A DNA stretch of 64,000 bases. Origin: Streptococcus canis (GTDB lineage: Bacteria; Bacillota; Bacilli; Lactobacillales; Streptococcaceae). Under the pieces are notes generated by a model. That model was not told the DNA's origin. It saw only the letters and a program-made list of their open reading frames with translations, and did not search any database. Shown here in pieces: positions 62,540 to 64,000 of the stretch. The stretch lies in assembly GCF_900636575.1 (NCBI RefSeq), contig NZ_LR134293.1, forward strand, positions 1,303,501 through 1,367,500, in the 5' to 3' direction. Within the stretch, counting starts at the first letter, position 1. Every line of letters begins with the position of its first letter. A program made the position numbers and the translations under genes.

Positions 62540-63781
62540 TTAGATAGCCCATTCTCCACCGCGGAAGATAGGGACTACTTGGCCATCTTTGGTGATACCA
62601 TCAATATCCATGTGTTCTGAACCAATCATAAAGTCCACATGGGCTGTTGAGCGGTTTAAACCAGCTGCTTTTAATTCTTCATTGGTCATTTCAGTACCAC
62701 CTTTAATACTGAAAGCATAGGCAGCGCCGATGGCAAGGTGGTTAGAGGCATTTTCGTCAAAAAGAGTATTAAAGAAAGTTAAACCAGATAGTGAAATTGG
62801 CGTCTTATGAGGAACCAAGGCTACCTCACCAAGGGCACGAGCACCGTCATTTTCCTCAACCAATCGCTTAATAGTTTCCTCGCCTTTTTTAGCTGTCACC
62901 TCAACAATGTGACCATCTTTGAAGGTAAAGGTCATGTCTTCAATCACCACGCCAGCATAGGAAAGTGGTTTAGTAGATGAGACATAACCGTCAGCTCTAC
63001 GATAGTCTGGTGCGGTAAAAACTTCTTCGGTTGGCATGTTAGCAATGAATTCTTCTCCTTGAGCGTTGATGCTACCAGCCGCTTCCCAGACGTGGTTTTC
63101 AGGCATGCCGAGAGTTAAATCAGTTCCAGGTGCCATGTAATGTAAGGCATCAAATTGATACTCATTTAAAAGGTTGGCTTTGGAAAGAAGACGTGCTTGG
63201 TGATCGTCCCAAGCTTTCACCGGATCCTCATCGTAGATACGATTCATTTTAAAAATGGCATCCCAGAGGGCATCCACCTGTTCTTCTTCTGATGTTAAAT
63301 TTGGGAAAACCATGGCAGCCCATTCTGGACTTGCTGCGGCTACCAAATTCCAACTAACTTTGTTGGCTTGAGTAGCAGCACGTTGCTTTTCAAGAGCGAT
63401 TGAGGTGGCACGTGTTGCACCAGATAGTCGGTCTGAGTCAACGCCTGCAAAGACATTTGGATCAGCTGAACGGACAACTAAACGGCTAGCTTTTTTGCCA
63501 AGTAAATAATTTGATTTTTCAACCACATAGTTAGGAACATTTAGGAGACGCTCTTCGTCAGCCTTCAAGAGTTTTTCGCGTGTGATTTGGTCATCAATGT
63601 AATCGACAACAACTTCAGCAGCCCCAGCCTCATATGCCTTTTTAGTTAAAAGACGAGCGAAGTGATAGTGCTCAGCTGCAATAGTAATCAAAAGGGTATG
63701 GCCTTTTTGAACATTGACGCCTTTTTTGATCAGTAAGTTAGCGTATTTTTCAAGATTGTGTTCGAAATGTGGTAAAACCAT
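62540..63781 (-). CDS. pepS: Aminopeptidase PepS (M29 family)
   Basis: Metallo-aminopeptidase of 413 residues, the size of streptococcal PepS. Metal-site regions: GEEFIANMPTEEVFTAPDYRRADG (split around the Glu residues), ASNHLAIGAAYA and HVDFMIGSEHMDIDG. It trims N-terminal residues from peptides taken up as amino-acid sources. GGAG precedes the ATG on the minus strand. Confidence 0.95.
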   Translation of the reverse strand: MVLPHFEHNLEKYANLLIKKGVNVQKGHTLLITIAAEHYHFARLLTKKAYEAGAAEVVVDYIDDQITREKLLKADEERLLNVPNYVVEKSNYLLGKKASRLVVRSADPNVFAGVDSDRLSGATRATSIALEKQRAATQANKVSWNLVAAASPEWAAMVFPNLTSEEEQVDALWDAIFKMNRIYDEDPVKAWDDHQARLLSKANLLNEYQFDALHYMAPGTDLTLGMPENHVWEAAGSINAQGEEFIANMPTEEVFTAPDYRRADGYVSSTKPLSYAGVVIEDMTFTFKDGHIVEVTAKKGEETIKRLVEENDGARALGEVALVPHKTPISLSGLTFFNTLFDENASNHLAIGAAYAFSIKGGTEMTNEELKAAGLNRSTAHVDFMIGSEHMDIDGITKDGQVVPIFRGGEWAI

Positions 63782-63954
63782 GGGAATCTCCTAAACATTA
63801 TTTTGTAAATTCTAATGTACCATATTCAGAGAAGATTCACAAGAAATTGCGAAAAAGGATGGCTTTCCCGAGAGAAATACCTATCTGATGTTTGCTTAAA
63901 ATAGTCATTCATGTTAAGATATAAGAAGAAAAATCAATAGATGAGGTATTTAAC

Positions 63955-64000
63955 GTGGCATTTGGAGAAAATGGACCTCGCAAAAAAACAACCTTTGAAA
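63955..64000 (+). CDS. Small DUF4044-type protein (partial, runs off the window)
   Basis: GTG 63955 opens a frame reading VAFGENGPRKKTTFE to the edge, with GAGG before it. This is the start of the short streptococcal membrane protein family DUF4044 (about 40 residues in all). Only 15 codons are visible. Confidence 0.65.
   Translation, partial: MAFGENGPRKKTTFE

Overview
The window reads as a low-GC Firmicute of the pyogenic Streptococcus group. Evidence is an Slr-type histidine-triad leucine-rich lipoprotein, the order nrdHEF / ptsHI / gapN, a streptococcal metK with an SMK-box leader, AdcR-type and NrdR-type operators and many short TGTTATAAT promoters. S. dysgalactiae, S. canis and S. pyogenes all fit and the sequence alone does not let me choose; several proteins (for example GapN) differ at a number of positions from my recollection of the S. 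pyogenes version.

Layout. 1-28.4 kb is housekeeping chromosome: the 5' part of nrdE and nrdH (minus strand, twin NrdR boxes), ptsHI, gapN, a cell-wall deacetylase, a DEAD-box helicase, udk, msrC-dnaX, birA, zinc-type lipoprotein slr behind twin AdcR boxes, metK behind an SMK riboswitch, murA, a beta-glucuronidase remnant with its GntR regulator, a GNAT/YtoI/map/yihY cluster, aroA-aroK and an LCP wall ligase. At 28.4-30.1 kb the rRNA methyltransferase gene rlmD (rumA) is fused to a 3' extension that looks element-derived, and foreign DNA runs from there to about 54 kb.

The foreign block is a mosaic. (a) 30.1-38.5 kb is the transfer half of a Tn1549/CTn-type integrative element with AGA/AGG-rich codons: cargo methyltransferase, a replication initiator carrying a premature stop, PcfB, VirD4, SSB, Maff2, VirB6, PrgI and the N-terminal part of VirB4. 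(b) A complete-looking group II intron (38464-40776, with an RT-maturase-HNH protein) sits exactly at the conserved DPEGEY motif of virB4. (c) Downstream of the intron the reading frame resumes in phase, but in a different, streptococcal-type VirB4 with CGN arginine codons, followed by a conjugation protein cut off by an IS3-family element. (d) 44.4-50.4 kb is a beta-glucan-type sugar island: a decayed GH16 glucanase, PTS EIIC, a DUF7916-like protein, EIIB, EIIA and a ROK regulator with a cre-like site. (e) An IS1182-family element with an internal stop follows, then a second left end of a CTn-type element: a different cargo gene (ClbS/DfsB-like), the same hairpin leader, and a frameshifted replication initiator. 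(f) IS debris closes the block. I find no integrase, relaxase or second att copy, so the block looks immobile without help.

54.6-64 kb is chromosome again: a MetQ/NlpA lipoprotein, a nucleoside phosphorylase, two hotdog thioesterases, a DUF1846 protein, an MFS transporter behind an unassigned structured leader, broken rsuA-like and corA genes, pepS and the first codons of a small DUF4044-type protein. A recurrent theme is one-base change in poly-A runs that breaks genes (GH16 twice, rsuA, corA), which is either real decay or homopolymer error in the assembly.
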